A DNA stretch of 33,998 nt from Desulfobacterota bacterium AH_259_B03_O07 (lineage in GTDB: Bacteria > Desulfobacterota_D > UBA1144 > Nemesobacterales > CSP1-2): contig JALLOG010000023.1 of the NCBI GenBank assembly GCA_027717645.1, positions 1 to 33,998 of the forward strand, in the 5' to 3' direction. The notes below the pieces were generated by a model that worked only from the letters and a program-made list of their open reading frames with translations, was not told the origin of the DNA and did not search any database. Shown piece by piece: positions 7,023 through 15,967 of the stretch. The stretch's first letter is position 1. Every line of letters starts with the position of its first letter. The position numbers and the translations under genes are program-made.

Positions 7023-9851
7023 ATGTCAAAGATTAAAGAATTAGCGGAATTGGGCCAATCAATTTGGTATGACTACATCCGTCGCTCATTTATCACTTCT
7101 GGAGAACTTAAGACCCTAATTGATGAGGGATTACGTGGAGAGACCTCAAATCCATCTATACTCGAAAAAGCCATTGCCGGGAGTGCCGATTATGACGACG
7201 ATCTAAAAAATCTGGTGAGAGAGAATAAATCCGTCGATGAAATATACGAAGCTCTAGTCTTGGAAGATATTTCCCTGGCGGCTGACCTATTTAGGCCACT
7301 CTATGAATCCACCAATGGAAAAGACGGATTTATAAGCCTTGAGGTAAGCCCGACCCTGGCAAATGACACAGAAAATACAATCTCTGAAGCTAAAAGATAC
7401 TTTACAACACTAAACAGGCCGAACGTGATGATAAAAGTACCCGCGACTCCAGCCGGTATTCCTGCTATAACGGAACTTATCGGCTCTGGCATCAACGTCA
7501 ATGTTACGCTCATGTTCAGTCTGGAGCATTACAAGTCGGTGTCTGAAGCATATATTAAAGGATTGGAAAAGCTAGCAGCCGATGGCCCTTCAGTCCCCGG
7601 CGGACACAGTGTTGATAAGGTAGCATCGGTCGCATCCTTCTTTGTGAGCCGTGTTGATACCGCGGTGGATCACGAATTAGAAAATATCGGGAATAAAGAG
7701 CTGCTGGGAAAAATCGCGAAAGCAAACTCGAAAGCTACGTATGTTAAATTCCAAAAGACCTTTAAAGGAACGCGTTGGGAGACTCTGGCTTCAAAAGGAG
7801 CTGCGGTTCAAAGAGTATTATGGGCAAGCACGAGCACAAAAAATCCGCTTTATTCCGATACACTCTACGTTGACGAACTCATCGGACCCGATACAGTAAA
7901 TACCGTACCACCCGTAACATACAAGAATTTTCGAGATCACGGAACCGTAAAAGTCACACTGACAGAAGGCGTCGATGAGGCCATGTCGGATCTTTCAAGA
8001 CTAAAGGATCTAGGCATTGATCTAAACGCCATAACAACAAAATTACAAGATGATGGGGTAGTTGCATTTGCAAAATCCTTTGAAACCCTCATGGCCAGTA
8101 TCGAAGAAAAGAGAGACAGGATTATCGCTGATAAGAAGGGATATTCCGCATCTCTTGGTCAATACGAATCTACTATCAACGCTGAATTGAAAAAATTAGA
8201 AGATGATAAGATAAACCTGCGAATTTGGAATTTTGATTATTTTGTCTGGAAGGATGACCCGACCGAAATCAGTAACCGTCTCGGCTGGCTCCACATACCA
8301 GAGGTAATGATGGATGCCATTCCGAGCATAAATTCAATGGTCGATTCGGTCCGAGCAGCAGGCTATAAGTATGCAATACTTCTCGGCATGGGTGGCTCGA
8401 GTCTTGCGCCAGAGGTATTTCGTTCAACCTATGGAGCAAAAGATGGCTATCTCGATCTATCGGTTCTCGACAGCTCCGATCCAGCAGCCGTGCTCGAACA
8501 TCAAAAAAGAGTTGAACTGGAAAAGACACTTTTCATCGTTTCCACAAAGTCCGGAAGTACCAATGAAACATTGTCATTCATGCGTTATTTTTACAACGAG
8601 GTTTTAGGCAAAGTCGGCCCAGATAGGGTCGGAGAGCACTTCATCGCGATCACAGATCCAGGAAGCCCCTTGGCGAAAACGGCGGCTGATTTAAAGTTTA
8701 GGAAAACCTATCTAAATGACCCCAATATAGGCGGACGTTATTCCGTCCTCTCTCACTTTGGATTGGTGCCTGCTGCTCTCATTGGGATGGACCTAAATCT
8801 GCTCCTAGAAAGAGCATCCGGCATGTTATGCAACACTGAGAGCTGCAATTCAACCTTAAACGGAAACAATTCTGGAGCATGGCTTGGTACAATCATGGGG
8901 GTGCTTGCAAATCTTGGTAGAGATAAAACAACTCTTATCACTTCTCCTTCCATCTCTCATTTTGGAACTTGGGTAGAGCAGTTAATAGCTGAGAGTACCG
9001 GAAAAGAAGGAAGAGGAATCCTACCCGTAGATGGGGAGGAACTTGTTTCGCCTGAGCTTTATGGCAAAGATCGTCTATTTGTCTATATGAGATTGGAGGA
9101 GGATGAAACTTATGATGATAGGGTGAAAGCACTTTCTGATTCTGGACAGCCTGTGGTCCAATTAAATTTGCGTGACCTATATGACCTAGGTGGAGAATTC
9201 TTCAGATGGGAAATGGCTATAGCGGTGGCAGGAACGTTTCTCGGCATAAATCCTTTCAATCAGCCCAATGTCGAAGCGGCCAAAGTTCTTGCCCGCAAGA
9301 TGGTAGCGACTTACCAGAAGGAGGGAAAACTACCTGAAATTGAACCATCTTTGGTTTCAAATGGCATAATTGTATATTCCGATTTTGAAATAGATAGTAT
9401 AGAGGATGCACTCAGTAAATTTGTAGCCCTTGCAAGCCCTGGTGAAAACGAGGGTAAGGGAAGAAGCTATGTCACACTTCAGGCATACATAAAACCTTCA
9501 GATGAAACTGATAAAGCACTTCATAAATTACGCACAACGATTCAGACAAAATATCGATTGGCTACGACTCAAGGCTACGGTCCTCGTTTCCTGCATTCTA
9601 CCGGTCAACTACATAAAGGTGACGCGGGAAATGGATTATTCGTTCAGTTCTTGTCTACTATGCCCGAGGATGTCCCAATTCCCGACAAACCGGGAGAAGC
9701 AGAATCGTCAATAACATTTGGTGCTATTAAGAACGCGGCCGCCTTAGGAGATCGTCAGGCATTAAAAGATGGAGGCAGAAACGTAATTACATTTGACTTA
9801 GGAAACGACATTATAGGCAGCTTGAATAAATTGACCGAGAGCCTCAATTGA
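7023..9851 (+). CDS. tal-pgi: Bifunctional transaldolase / glucose-6-phosphate isomerase
   Basis: A 942-residue natural fusion. Residues 1 to about 375 are transaldolase, with the Schiff-base lysine K138 in VMIKVPATPAGIPA, the SNPSI segment near the N-terminus, and the KGAAVQRVLWASTSTKNP and GPDTVNTVPP blocks. From about 395 a glucose-6-phosphate isomerase follows: GMGGSSLAPEV, STKSGSTNETL (sugar-phosphate binding SIS motif) and DPGSPLAKTA, then the C-terminal QGYGPRFLHSTGQLHKGD segment. The fusion couples interconversion of glucose-6-phosphate and fructose-6-phosphate to transaldolase, which uses fructose-6-phosphate. Such fusions are known in cyanobacteria and several other phyla. An AAAGGAGA-type SD precedes the ATG. 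Its stop overlaps the TTG start of the next gene (TTGA), implying translational coupling. Confidence 0.95.
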   Translation: MSKIKELAELGQSIWYDYIRRSFITSGELKTLIDEGLRGETSNPSILEKAIAGSADYDDDLKNLVRENKSVDEIYEALVLEDISLAADLFRPLYESTNGKDGFISLEVSPTLANDTENTISEAKRYFTTLNRPNVMIKVPATPAGIPAITELIGSGINVNVTLMFSLEHYKSVSEAYIKGLEKLAADGPSVPGGHSVDKVASVASFFVSRVDTAVDHELENIGNKELLGKIAKANSKATYVKFQKTFKGTRWETLASKGAAVQRVLWASTSTKNPLYSDTLYVDELIGPDTVNTVPPVTYKNFRDHGTVKVTLTEGVDEAMSDLSRLKDLGIDLNAITTKLQDDGVVAFAKSFETLMASIEEKRDRIIADKKGYSASLGQYESTINAELKKLEDDKINLRIWNFDYFVWKDDPTEISNRLGWLHIPEVMMDAIPSINSMVDSVRAAGYKYAILLGMGGSSLAPEVFRSTYGAKDGYLDLSVLDSSDPAAVLEHQKRVELEKTLFIVSTKSGSTNETLSFMRYFYNEVLGKVGPDRVGEHFIAITDPGSPLAKTAADLKFRKTYLNDPNIGGRYSVLSHFGLVPAALIGMDLNLLLERASGMLCNTESCNSTLNGNNSGAWLGTIMGVLANLGRDKTTLITSPSISHFGTWVEQLIAESTGKEGRGILPVDGEELVSPELYGKDRLFVYMRLEEDETYDDRVKALSDSGQPVVQLNLRDLYDLGGEFFRWEMAIAVAGTFLGINPFNQPNVEAAKVLARKMVATYQKEGKLPEIEPSLVSNGIIVYSDFEIDSIEDALSKFVALASPGENEGKGRSYVTLQAYIKPSDETDKALHKLRTTIQTKYRLATTQGYGPRFLHSTGQLHKGDAGNGLFVQFLSTMPEDVPIPDKPGEAESSITFGAIKNAAALGDRQALKDGGRNVITFDLGNDIIGSLNKLTESLN

Positions 9852-10603
9852 TAAAAGCATTTATTTTTGATCTTGATGGGACATTAGTCCAGACTGAAGA
9901 ACTTAAGGCTAGATCTTACGCAAGGGCAGCAGTGGTGCTAAAGCCATCTCTTAGAGAAAAAGATATTATAGATGCGTTCAAAGATGTAGTCGGACTTTCA
10001 CGAAAAGAAGTATCGGAAACCCTCATTAAACGTTTCGGGCTTGAGGACTTAGCCAGATCCAGGATGAAGGAATTCGAAGTAGATAAACCGTGGCAGGCTT
10101 TTGCCCAGGTTAGAATGGGAATTTATGACTCATTGATTTCCGATCCTAATATTCTTAACAAGCATCTGTGTCCGTATAATGTAGGGTTGCTGAAATGGGC
10201 TAGACAAAGTGGATATGCAACCGGGCTTGGTACTCAGTCTCAGAGACCTCAGACACTGCGTATTTTGGAAAACTTAAATGTTAGATCTGATTTTGATTTT
10301 ATTGCAACCCGAGAAGACGTAGAAAACCCAAAGCCCGACCCAGAAATCTACTTCCTATTAGCTAGCGAGTTAAATGTTTCACCACCAGAAAGCCTTGTTA
10401 TTGAAGACTCGGCTTTTGGCGTACAAGCCGCTCTTGCGGCAGGAATGGGATACATCGTTGTTCCAACAGAATTAACTAAAGAAGGTGTTTATAAATTAAA
10501 TAGTTTAGATAAGCGTTGGATAGTTGATTCACCAACAAACTTACTAGAAGTGGCAAAGCAATTTATTGCTGAAAGGAACTCATCCGAGGTGAAAGTTAAT
10601 TGA
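9848..10603 (+). CDS. HAD-superfamily phosphatase / phosphoglucomutase-like hydrolase
   Basis: A 251-residue cytoplasmic HAD hydrolase of the beta-phosphoglucomutase/phosphoglycolate phosphatase type. Motif I is FDLDGTL, with the nucleophile D8 and general acid D10. Motif II is probably the GTQSQ segment, motif III K is in NPKPDPEIY, and motif IV is VIEDSAFGV. A helical cap sits between motifs I and II. It starts with TTG at 9848, which overlaps the TGA of tal-pgi by the sequence TTGA, and it ends by overlapping the TTG of rpiA the same way. The substrate is unknown. Its place among pentose phosphate genes suggests a sugar phosphate, for example a phosphatase for a side product, but this is inference. 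Confidence 0.85.
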   Translation: MIKAFIFDLDGTLVQTEELKARSYARAAVVLKPSLREKDIIDAFKDVVGLSRKEVSETLIKRFGLEDLARSRMKEFEVDKPWQAFAQVRMGIYDSLISDPNILNKHLCPYNVGLLKWARQSGYATGLGTQSQRPQTLRILENLNVRSDFDFIATREDVENPKPDPEIYFLLASELNVSPPESLVIEDSAFGVQAALAAGMGYIVVPTELTKEGVYKLNSLDKRWIVDSPTNLLEVAKQFIAERNSSEVKVN

Positions 10604-11325
10604 ATGAAGCTATGGATTCTGAACAAATTAAACTACAGGATCGGCTTAAAAAGGAAGCCGGTCAAACCGCTGCAGACCTCGTAGAATCAGGCATGGTTGT
10701 CGGCCTAGGTACAGGCACCACTACGCGTTTCGCATTAGAGGAAATTGGGAATAGGATAAAGTCGGGAAAACTAAAAGACATAATTGGAATTTCAAGTTCA
10801 ATCCAGACCGAACGCAGAGCTCGAGAGTTGGGAATAGATATTACGACATTCGATGATCACCAAGAAATCGATCTTACAATTGATGGGGCAGATGAAGTGG
10901 ATCCTAACCTAAATCTAATTAAGGGTGGTGGTGGGGCGCTGCTCAGAGAAAAGGTATTGGCACAGTCGAGTCGTCGTAACATCATGATCGTAGACGAAAG
11001 CAAGGTTTCACCAAAGCTTGGAACTCATTGGCCTGTTCCAATTGAAGTTATTCCATTTGCTTGGAAACCCGTAGAAAAATATCTAAACTCATTGGGTGCA
11101 AAGGTGGCATTACGCAAAAATGAAGACGGCATACCTTATACGACGGATCAAAATAATTTTATACTTGATAGCAACTTTGGACCAATTGCAGAATTGAATG
11201 AATTAGCCTTAAAGCTTGGACAAAAAGCGGGCATCGTTGAATATGGTCTATTTATAGGAACTGCATCGGAAGTGATAGTCGCAGCAACAAACGGTATTCG
11301 TTATTTAAAGCGTGAAAATCTTTAA
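10600..11325 (+). CDS. rpiA: Ribose-5-phosphate isomerase A
   Basis: A 241-residue enzyme interconverting ribulose-5-phosphate and ribose-5-phosphate. RpiA signatures are present in order: GLGTGTTTRFALEEIG (phosphate-binding), SSSIQTERRARELGI, DLTIDGADEVD, LIKGGGGALLREK with the catalytic-site lysine, and the DESK segment. GAGGTG at 10586-10591 is placed correctly for the TTG at 10600 (eight bases) and is too far from the in-frame ATG at 10612, so TTG is preferred. The start overlaps the preceding HAD gene's TGA. It is followed by rpe after 24 bases. Confidence 0.93.
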   Translation: MNEAMDSEQIKLQDRLKKEAGQTAADLVESGMVVGLGTGTTTRFALEEIGNRIKSGKLKDIIGISSSIQTERRARELGIDITTFDDHQEIDLTIDGADEVDPNLNLIKGGGGALLREKVLAQSSRRNIMIVDESKVSPKLGTHWPVPIEVIPFAWKPVEKYLNSLGAKVALRKNEDGIPYTTDQNNFILDSNFGPIAELNELALKLGQKAGIVEYGLFIGTASEVIVAATNGIRYLKRENL

Positions 11326-11349
11326 TTTATAAAATCATTTTTTCTTTGT

Positions 11350-12021
11350 ATGCAACATTTAAGAGTTGAAATAGAGCCTTCAATACTTTCAGCAGATTTC
11401 GCTCGTTTAGGTGAAGCTGCGAAAGAGGCAGAGGCAGCAGGTGTTTCGGGTATTCAAATTGATGTGATGGATGGTCGTTTTGTGCCAAATATTAATTTTG
11501 GACCGGGAGTGGTTGCTGCCCTGAGACCATTAGTAAATATAACACTTGACGTTCATCTTATGATTATAGAACCTGAACGCTACTTAGAAACATTTGCCAA
11601 AGCAGGTGCTGACAGAATCATTGTCCATCAAGAAGCATCTATTCATCTTCACCGCGCCCTTGAATCAATAAATGAACTAGGGGTTGAAGCCGGTGTAACC
11701 TTAAACCCAGGAACTTCGCCTACTGCCATTGAGGAAGTTCTTGAATTGGCCGACATGGTGCAAGTTATGGGAGTTAATCCAGGATTCGGAGGTCAAAAGT
11801 TTATCCACAATCAATTAGAGAAAATTCGCTATATAAAAAAAATGCTTGATGAACAGGGTATTGACATTCCGATTGCCCTTGACGGTGGACTTGATATGAC
11901 GACAGCTCCCCTTGTTGTTGAGGCAGGGGCTACAGTTTTAGTCGCTGGCTCGAGTGTATATAATACAAAAGACTCTGTTGCAAACAATGTAAGAGCCCTT
12001 TTACAGAGTATAGGGTCTTGA
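11350..12021 (+). CDS. rpe: Ribulose-phosphate 3-epimerase
   Basis: A 223-residue TIM-barrel enzyme interconverting ribulose-5-phosphate and xylulose-5-phosphate. Family motifs are all visible: PSILSADFARLGE, IDVMDGRFVPNINFGP (metal/catalytic Asp and His region), LDVHLMI, the VHQEA segment, VMGVNPGFGGQKF (catalytic loop) and the second catalytic aspartate in ALDGGLD. No clear SD precedes the ATG, so it may rely on coupling from rpiA 24 bases upstream. The length is normal for the family. Confidence 0.95.
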   Translation: MQHLRVEIEPSILSADFARLGEAAKEAEAAGVSGIQIDVMDGRFVPNINFGPGVVAALRPLVNITLDVHLMIIEPERYLETFAKAGADRIIVHQEASIHLHRALESINELGVEAGVTLNPGTSPTAIEEVLELADMVQVMGVNPGFGGQKFIHNQLEKIRYIKKMLDEQGIDIPIALDGGLDMTTAPLVVEAGATVLVAGSSVYNTKDSVANNVRALLQSIGS

Positions 12022-12101
12022 TAATTCATTTAATAATTTTTTATTAACGGTTGATTTTTAAAATACTTAAAGTTGGAAAAAATCGATATAAGGAGGCAAT
12101 T

Positions 12102-12998
12102 ATGAAGATCGGAATGATAGGACTTGGGAAAATGGGAGCTAACATGACCAAGCGTTTGATGCGTCGTAAACATGAGGTTGTTGTTTTTAATAAAACACGA
12201 GGTCCAATCGACGAATTAGCGAAAAAAGGCGCAATACCTGCAAAATCCTTAGAAGACCTGGTAAGGAAATTACCTAGGAGAAAAGTAATATGGCTAATGG
12301 TGCCTTCCGGTAAACCAGTGGATCAGAATATAAACGGGCTAAAGTCGCTCCTAAAGAAAAACGATATAATAATTGATGGCGGCAACTCAGAGTGGAATGA
12401 TTCAATTAAGCGCGGAAGAGCCTTAAACGCAAAAGGGGTTCAATTCATAGACTGTGGAGTTAGCGGAGGAATTTGGGGATTAAAGGAAGGTTATTGCTTA
12501 ATGTACGGCGGCGAAAAAGCGGCATGCGATTATGTAGAGCCCATTTTCAAAACATTGGCACCTAGAGATGGATATTTGTATTGTGGCCGACCTGGCGCGG
12601 GACATTTCGTTAAGATGGTACATAATGGTATTGAATATGGAATGTTACAATCCTATGCCGAGGGATTTGCTGTTATGGCCAACTCTAAATTCGACATTGA
12701 TATGCGTGCTGTCAGCAAAGTATGGCAATACGGAAGTGTAATTCGCTCCTGGCTTTTGGAGCTTGCAGAAAGAGTTTTTAAAGCAGACCCAAAACTCGAA
12801 TCCTTAGAACCCTACGTTTGGGATAGTGGTGAAGGTCGCTGGACAGTTGAAGCCGCTATAGACTCTAACGTTCCAGCTCCGATCATAACGGGTTCGCTAA
12901 TTGCTAGACTTCAATCGAGGGACACGAACTCATTTAGCATGAGGGCAATAGCCGCATTAAGGAATCAGTTTGGCGGCCATGCGGTTAGGAAAAAATAG
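12102..12998 (+). CDS. gnd: 6-phosphogluconate dehydrogenase, decarboxylating (short form)
   Basis: A 298-residue protein that oxidatively decarboxylates 6-phosphogluconate to ribulose-5-phosphate. The start is the ATG at 12102, because AAGGAGG at 12090-12096 lies five bases upstream and the protein then begins with the Rossmann strand MKIGMIGLGKMGANM. The frame is open back to a TTG at 12051, but those codons precede the SD. IIDGGNSEW, FIDCGVSGGIWG and the catalytic K-x-x-H-N-G-I-E-Y motif (KMVHNGIEYGML) are present. The roughly 300-residue length marks the short subfamily, which is often NAD-preferring, rather than the 470-residue form. A GTCATT repeat begins at its stop codon. Confidence 0.93.
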   Translation: MKIGMIGLGKMGANMTKRLMRRKHEVVVFNKTRGPIDELAKKGAIPAKSLEDLVRKLPRRKVIWLMVPSGKPVDQNINGLKSLLKKNDIIIDGGNSEWNDSIKRGRALNAKGVQFIDCGVSGGIWGLKEGYCLMYGGEKAACDYVEPIFKTLAPRDGYLYCGRPGAGHFVKMVHNGIEYGMLQSYAEGFAVMANSKFDIDMRAVSKVWQYGSVIRSWLLELAERVFKADPKLESLEPYVWDSGEGRWTVEAAIDSNVPAPIITGSLIARLQSRDTNSFSMRAIAALRNQFGGHAVRKK

Positions 12999-13045
12999 TC
13001 ATTAGCCTTCGGCGTCATTTGAACTCTTCGTCATTAATTGTCACC
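12998..13045 (+). repeat. GTCATT repeat array, left side
   Basis: GTCATT occurs at 12998-13003, 13014-13019 and 13030-13035, with GTCACC at 13040-13045; the spacing is 16, 16 and 10 bases. The first unit includes the last base of the gnd stop codon. The reverse complement, AATGAC, is repeated on the other side of the four-helix-bundle gene. Confidence 0.65.
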
Positions 13046-13059
13046 AGTGGGAACGAACA

Positions 13060-13455
13060 TTGAGTAAAGATTTAAATTTGGAGGACTTGGAAATTTATCA
13101 GTTGTCAATGGATTTGGCCGAAAAAAATTGGAAGATTATTCAAAATTGGGATTTGTTTACTAAGGATACCATTGGAAAACAACTAATGAGAGCCTTAGAT
13201 TCTATTGCAGCTAATTTGAGCGAGGGGATTGGCCGATATTCATATAAAGAAAATAAACAATTCTGTTACTATAGTAGGGGTTCTCTTCTTGAAACTAAGA
13301 CCCGGTTGACAAAAGCACACAATAGAAAATTGTTAACTGACGTGAAATATATGAATCTAAACCAAGCTGTCAACAAAATAGCCATAAAACTTAATAATTA
13401 CATTAAGTCTATCGGGAAACAAAAATCCACAAAGCTTTTAAATGACGATCAATGA
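13060..13455 (+). CDS. Four-helix-bundle protein (23S rRNA intervening-sequence protein family)
   Basis: A 131-residue all-helical protein of the family found in 23S rRNA intervening sequences and as stand-alone genes. The family pattern is clear: LEIYQLSMDLAEKNWKI, then GKQLMRALDSIAANLSEGIGR, then FCYYSRGSLLETKTRLTKA. A basic C-terminus follows. The start is TTG at 13060, with no strong SD. It sits between gnd and zwf, where a pentose phosphate gene would be expected, so it looks like an insertion into the operon. GTCATT units lie upstream and AATGAC units downstream; the stop codon itself lies inside an AATGAC unit (13451-13456). Its function is unknown; related proteins can form pentamers and bind nucleic acid. 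Confidence 0.87.
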   Translation: MSKDLNLEDLEIYQLSMDLAEKNWKIIQNWDLFTKDTIGKQLMRALDSIAANLSEGIGRYSYKENKQFCYYSRGSLLETKTRLTKAHNRKLLTDVKYMNLNQAVNKIAIKLNNYIKSIGKQKSTKLLNDDQ

Positions 13456-13589
13456 CAAATGACTTTTAATGACCTGTATTAAATGACAGCGAAGCGTTCT
13501 GACGCAAAGCAGAATGACGGTATAGCCAAGTGACAGCAAAGCGAATTTACGCATTAGCAAATGACTGCTGAGCATGATGACTAATTGAC
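13441..13589 (+). repeat. AATGAC repeat array, right side
   Basis: AATGAC occurs at 13441, 13451, 13458, 13468, 13482, 13513 and 13560, with related TGAC units (GTGACAGC, GATGAC, ATTGAC) between and after. The units are irregularly spaced, and GACAGCGAAGCG / GACAGCAAAGCG is repeated. It is the inverted counterpart of the array at 12998-13045. It resembles the widespread GTCATTCTG..CGAAGC intergenic repeats rather than a CRISPR. Confidence 0.65.
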
Positions 13590-13619
13590 TTAAATTAATA
13601 AAATGAGAGGTGGTTTAAA

Positions 13620-15155
13620 ATGGAAATCCCTGAGAATTGCGTTGTTGTCATATTTGGAGCATCGGGTGATTTAACTAAGCGAAAATTAGTACCAGCGCTT
13701 TATGCTCTTTACCTTCAAAATGCCCTTCCTAAAAAGTTTGCTGTTTTAGGAGTAAGTAGGTCACTTATCTCGGATAAAGATTTCCAAAAGAGAATAGTCG
13801 ATGACATAAGAACCTACAGCTCAAAAAAACCAATAAATCGGGAGAAACTCAAAGAATTCTCCAAGAATTTCTTTTATCAATCGCTCGACGCCACAAATGA
13901 AGATGAATATGAGATCCTGAAAAAGAGGTTATCTGAATTGTCAAAGCGGGCGAAGAGTAAAGAGAACTACTTATATTATCTATCAACCTCTCCCACTCTG
14001 TTTCCGATGATTGCGGAAAACCTAGGCAAAAAAGGGCTTCAAACGGAAAATAACCGTACAGGGTGGAAACGGATCATCGTCGAAAAACCATTCGGCCGTG
14101 ATCTAAAATCCGCGCAAGCTTTAAATTCAAGGTTGCAGAGCTATTTTCAAGAAGACCAAATTTATCGCATAGACCACTACCTGGGAAAGGAAACTGTTCA
14201 AAATATTATGGCTTTTCGTTTTGCGAATGGAATAATCGAGCCATTATGGAATAGAAATTTTATTAGCCGTGTAGAAGTAACTGCTGCTGAATCTATCGGA
14301 GTTGAAGAAAGGGGTGGATACTATGATCACTATGGTGTTCTTAGGGACATGGTACAAAACCACCTTCTACAAGTAGTCGGCACTATAGCAATGGAACCCC
14401 CTGCATTCTTTACTGCAACAGCAGTACGTAACGAAACTGTTAAGGTCTTTCAATCCTTAAAACCCATCAAAACTAGTGAAGTAAGAAAGTACGTCGTTCG
14501 GGGCCAGTATAACGCTTCAAAAATTCGTGGTAAGGAGGTAAGCGGTTATCGTGAGGAAAAGGATGTAGATCCGAAATCAAAAACACCTACGTTTGTCGCA
14601 TTAAAAATATTTATAGATAATTTTCGATGGGGCGATGTGCCATTTTACATTCGATCGGGTAAGCGCCTACCTACCAGGGTAACTGAAGTAGTAATATATT
14701 TTAAAAAGACTCCACATCATTTATTTACTGGAAACGGTCATCCAAATATCGGCTGTAATCAACTTATAATCAGGATTCAACCAGATGAGGGCACCTTACT
14801 AAAATTTGGAATGAAAACCCCTGGCGCCGGATTTAAAATAGAGGATGTAAGTATGGACTTTCATTATTCAGAGTTATACCACGCATATATTCCAGAAGCT
14901 TATGAACGCTTGATTCTTGATTGTATGTTTGGTGATGCAACACTTTATGCTCGGATTGATGCAGTAGAGGCATGCTGGAAATTTGTTGATCCAATACTTG
15001 ATGCGTGGCAGAATCGATCGAATATTAAGATTTATGGTTATCCAGCGGGTACTTGGGGTCCGAAAGAATCCCTCGCCCTATTTGACTATCCCGATGAAGA
15101 TTGGAGATATCCATGTAAAAATTTGGCTACCGAAGGTGAGTACTGCGAATTATAG
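13620..15155 (+). CDS. zwf: Glucose-6-phosphate 1-dehydrogenase
   Basis: A 511-residue enzyme that oxidises glucose-6-phosphate to 6-phosphogluconolactone, the committed step of the oxidative pentose phosphate pathway. The N-terminal nucleotide-binding motif GASGDLTKRKL is at about residues 12-22. IVEKPFGRDL and the substrate-binding and catalytic signature RIDHYLGKETVQN are present, and the C-terminal domain is complete. AGAGGTGG just before the ATG is a good SD. It is separated from gnd by the four-helix-bundle gene and its repeats, and is followed after 55 bases by pgl, which removes its product. Confidence 0.95.
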   Translation: MEIPENCVVVIFGASGDLTKRKLVPALYALYLQNALPKKFAVLGVSRSLISDKDFQKRIVDDIRTYSSKKPINREKLKEFSKNFFYQSLDATNEDEYEILKKRLSELSKRAKSKENYLYYLSTSPTLFPMIAENLGKKGLQTENNRTGWKRIIVEKPFGRDLKSAQALNSRLQSYFQEDQIYRIDHYLGKETVQNIMAFRFANGIIEPLWNRNFISRVEVTAAESIGVEERGGYYDHYGVLRDMVQNHLLQVVGTIAMEPPAFFTATAVRNETVKVFQSLKPIKTSEVRKYVVRGQYNASKIRGKEVSGYREEKDVDPKSKTPTFVALKIFIDNFRWGDVPFYIRSGKRLPTRVTEVVIYFKKTPHHLFTGNGHPNIGCNQLIIRIQPDEGTLLKFGMKTPGAGFKIEDVSMDFHYSELYHAYIPEAYERLILDCMFGDATLYARIDAVEACWKFVDPILDAWQNRSNIKIYGYPAGTWGPKESLALFDYPDEDWRYPCKNLATEGEYCEL

Positions 15156-15210
15156 ATGGGCTAACTTAAATTCTATCATTAAAATTATAGTTATTTGGTA
15201 AGGTTATCAA

Positions 15211-15942
15211 TTGAAAAGAGAAATTTACATTTTTAATGACAGGGAAGAACTCGCGAACAGACTGGTGGCCGATTTCAATAAAGCAATTCAAGAAAAGGCC
15301 AGCGCCGGAGAACCAATCTTTTTTGCCCTTTCTGGTGGCAGCACGCCCCGACTTTTTTTTGAAAAACTTACCAAACCACCATACCTTGAAGGAATCTCCT
15401 GGAAGGATGTTAACCTTTTTTGGGGTGATGAACGCTGCGTTCCACCAGACGACTCGGAGAGCAATTATAAAATGGCAAATGACGCTTTTATCTCAAGAAT
15501 TGACATACCTGAAGAAAATGTTCACAGAATAATAGGAGAAAATCCTCCAGAATTCGAAGCTTATAGGTATGCCGATGAAATTCAAAATAATTTATCTTCC
15601 AAAAATGGATTCCCACAGTTTGACTGGATTTACTTAGGAATGGGAACGGATGGTCACACAGCTTCATTATTTCCGAATGCTCCCACTCTAGCGGAAAATA
15701 AAGAAATTTGTGTAGTCGCGGAACACCCCCAGACAGGTCAAAAAAGAATCAGTCTTACACTTCCTGTGATAAACAACGCCAAGCGTGTTTCGTTCTTAGT
15801 CGCGGGTGAAGAGAAGGCGCCGGTGTTAAAAGATATTCTAGAAAATGAATCTACTCCACTCCCCTACCCTGCATCAAAGGTTTATCCTGAAGACGGGGTA
15901 CTCGAATGGTATGTTGATAAGGCAGCCGCATCCGGTCTATAA
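15211..15942 (+). CDS. pgl: 6-phosphogluconolactonase (DevB/SOL type)
   Basis: A 243-residue hydrolase converting 6-phosphogluconolactone to 6-phosphogluconate. Motifs are ALSGGSTPRLFFEKL (phosphate binding), WGDERCVPPDDSESNYKMA and LGMGTDGHTASLFP (catalytic-region histidine). The start codon is TTG at 15211, with a short TAAGG seven bases upstream. It closes the pentose phosphate cluster. There is no obvious terminator immediately after the stop; a possible small membrane-protein frame begins 26 bases later. Confidence 0.93.
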   Translation: MKREIYIFNDREELANRLVADFNKAIQEKASAGEPIFFALSGGSTPRLFFEKLTKPPYLEGISWKDVNLFWGDERCVPPDDSESNYKMANDAFISRIDIPEENVHRIIGENPPEFEAYRYADEIQNNLSSKNGFPQFDWIYLGMGTDGHTASLFPNAPTLAENKEICVVAEHPQTGQKRISLTLPVINNAKRVSFLVAGEEKAPVLKDILENESTPLPYPASKVYPEDGVLEWYVDKAAASGL

Positions 15943-15967
15943 CAATACACTTTTCTCCGATATAGAA

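Noticed and set aside
12051-12101. Longer N-terminus for gnd from a TTG at 12051
   Set aside because: It includes the AAGGAGG ribosome site as coding sequence and precedes the Rossmann strand; the ATG at 12102 fits much better.
13441-13589. CRISPR-like array
   Set aside because: The units are only six bases, irregularly spaced and degenerate, with no cas genes.
15845-15967. Upstream extension of the small membrane ORF into pgl
   Set aside because: It overlaps almost 100 bases of a well-supported gene in another frame and has no ribosome site.
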